DNA of 64,000 bases from Syngnathus acus (Eukaryota > Chordata > Actinopteri > Syngnathiformes > Syngnathidae). Numbering within the stretch: position 1 is the first letter of the stretch; each line of letters begins with the position of its first letter. The DNA lies in assembly GCF_901709675.1 (NCBI RefSeq), contig NC_051089.1, forward strand, positions 12,327,976-12,391,975, in the 5' to 3' direction. Below the pieces are notes generated by a model, which saw only the letters and a program-made list of their open reading frames with translations, had not been told where the DNA came from and did not search any database. The translations under genes were made by a program, and so were the position numbers. This document shows, in pieces, positions 62,577 through 64,000 of this stretch.

Positions 62577-64000
62577 TTCTGTAAATAGTATTTAATGTAA
62601 TTCTGTTCAAAAGTCAACCGGCACGGATATACTGTATTGGTAAATTTTCAGCAAGTAACAGGGGATAGATTCCACACAGAAAACAAATTCAGTGAATCCC
62701 AAATATGTGGAGGAACATAGTATCACCAAATACAGAAATCTGTAGCCATTCAACATGGAAAATCAAAAACTATAGAAATAATACAAATACTAGATAGAGC
62801 TGAATTAACAATACCAAATAATGTGTGACGTTGACCTCAAGCCACTATTGGACTTCTTTGTTTTAAAGCTACCACACTCAACACAATAGCTCAAACAACT
62901 AATTGACCAATCAGGTCAGTTTAGGAGTTTGTTCTCCATCCAAAGGCATGCAAAGTCATGGCAACACAGAGAAACTCGGCACTGTCTGTTATGAGATTTA
63001 CAAGCATTAACGTGAACTTAATAAGGGTTTGGACTAATACTGCTGACTGCTCCCTAAATTTAATTTTTCATGTACAGCATTAATTCATCAAGTCCGTATT
63101 AATGAATCAGTAACGTGTCGACTCTCTGTGTAAGTGCAGCTTCATTCCACATTAAAAGTTGTGAAAATCGGATTCTTGCGTTTATCCCTTTGTTCTGACC
63201 TCTAACTGAGTGCAGCTAAAATTTTGGTTCGAGGGCTGGTATTTTAATATGTGGTGACATGAATAAGAATTGTTTGTTAGACTAATTCAGGAAAACCTAA
63301 TTTTGCCTACAGGGTAAATAAATATCTTGTTGAATATGGAAAATCGTCTAAGCATCTCTGTTATCCAGCTTGAGGTGAATTTATTCATGTTCACTTTGAC
63401 TTCACTCGTAAGACATAGCAGTGACTTAATGTATAAGAATGTCTTAGATACTAGTGCACCCTGGTCATTTTACTAGTCATTTTACTTTGGACCTCAAGAT
63501 GGATATCAAGGAAATTCAATGGCTTGCTATAGGTTAAAGGTCACCCCTTGCCACTTCTGTGTAAACGCCTACGACAGTAGCAGTCAAATGTCAGCTTTGA
63601 TGGAACCTTGTACAATGGTGGAATATCATTAGGTGAACGGGGTGACTTTTTTAAAGTTTTGCCTAAGGAAACTATGCCAAGTGTGACTCATTTCTTTGTC
63701 CATTGTTGCAGCGACAAGCTGCCATTCTTCAATACACAGCTGGAGTAAACTAGCACAGCAGTTCTGCCTGCTCAGCTTTGGATATTTTTAGATAGCTGTT
63801 TGAGCATTTATTCAATGTCCTTCAGCCAGGTACTACTGCATTTTTGAAGGGTGGGTTAATCCCAAAAACAGTGAAAGAGTAAAACTACATAGGAATGATC
63901 ATACATACTGAGGATATGGACCAGAAGTCATATAGAGGCCAGTTCATAATATGATAAAAGTAGGCAATCATTATGGGGTTATTCTTGACTTAACAATATT

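Larger units (their letters stand above)
61887..64000. other. Intergenic region right of ildr2
   Basis: No supportable gene on either strand. It contains two repeat fragments (61975-62080, 62521-62576) and a CTAGT-containing stretch at 63445-63540. Confidence 0.55.

Noticed and set aside
1-64000. CRISPR arrays, bacterial operons, tRNA or rRNA genes
   Set aside because: No regularly spaced direct repeats of that kind, no Shine-Dalgarno-led gene runs and no recognisable tRNA or rRNA were seen; the DNA is vertebrate.

Overview
The window is vertebrate, almost certainly teleost fish, genomic DNA. The genes are split into many short exons with GT-AG introns, there are no operons, and CA/GT and GGAT microsatellites and fish-type interspersed repeats are scattered throughout. 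I rebuilt exon chains by hand from splice sites, reading-frame phase and family similarity. Every chain closes in frame, and several give lengths close to the human protein (ACE2 806 codons against 805 in human, pirin 288 against 290).

Layout. (1) 1-14.5 kb: first coding exon of a Nance-Horan syndrome gene (nhs) on the minus strand at 13732-14007. The 13.7 kb beyond it are most likely its long first intron and hold only repeats, including a complete short terminal-inverted-repeat transposon. (2) 17.3-22.8 kb, plus: complete ace2. (3) 23.4-26.5 kb, minus, convergent with ace2: an unusual gene whose predicted protein has a Gly2/Cys3/Ser6 lipidation-type N terminus, a PDZ-like domain and a C-terminal interleukin-1-type trefoil. 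(4) 28.7-32.7 kb, plus: a nine-exon FAD/NAD(P)-binding oxidoreductase resembling N-hydroxylating monooxygenases. (5) 33.0-36.8 kb, plus: pirin (pir). (6) 37.8-41.6 kb, plus: vegfd. (7) 43.2-47.3 kb, plus: gpa33-type Ig receptor with a greatly enlarged, repetitive cytoplasmic tail. (8) 48.7-61.4 kb, plus: ildr2. (9) 61.4-64 kb: intergenic DNA with repeat fragments.

nhs, ace2, pir and vegfd are all on human Xp22, while gpa33 and ildr2 are neighbours on human 1q24, so the window spans a junction between two conserved synteny groups between vegfd and gpa33. The genes do not form one pathway. Shared themes are cell-surface and epithelial proteins (ace2, gpa33, ildr2), secreted signals (vegfd, the IL-1-like protein) and two redox/metal proteins (FAD enzyme, pirin).

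The strongest candidate for an under-described system is the PDZ-IL-1 protein. The enlarged repetitive tails of gpa33 and ildr2 and the FAD enzyme are also worth checking. No CRISPR array, rRNA, tRNA or intact autonomous transposon was recognised.
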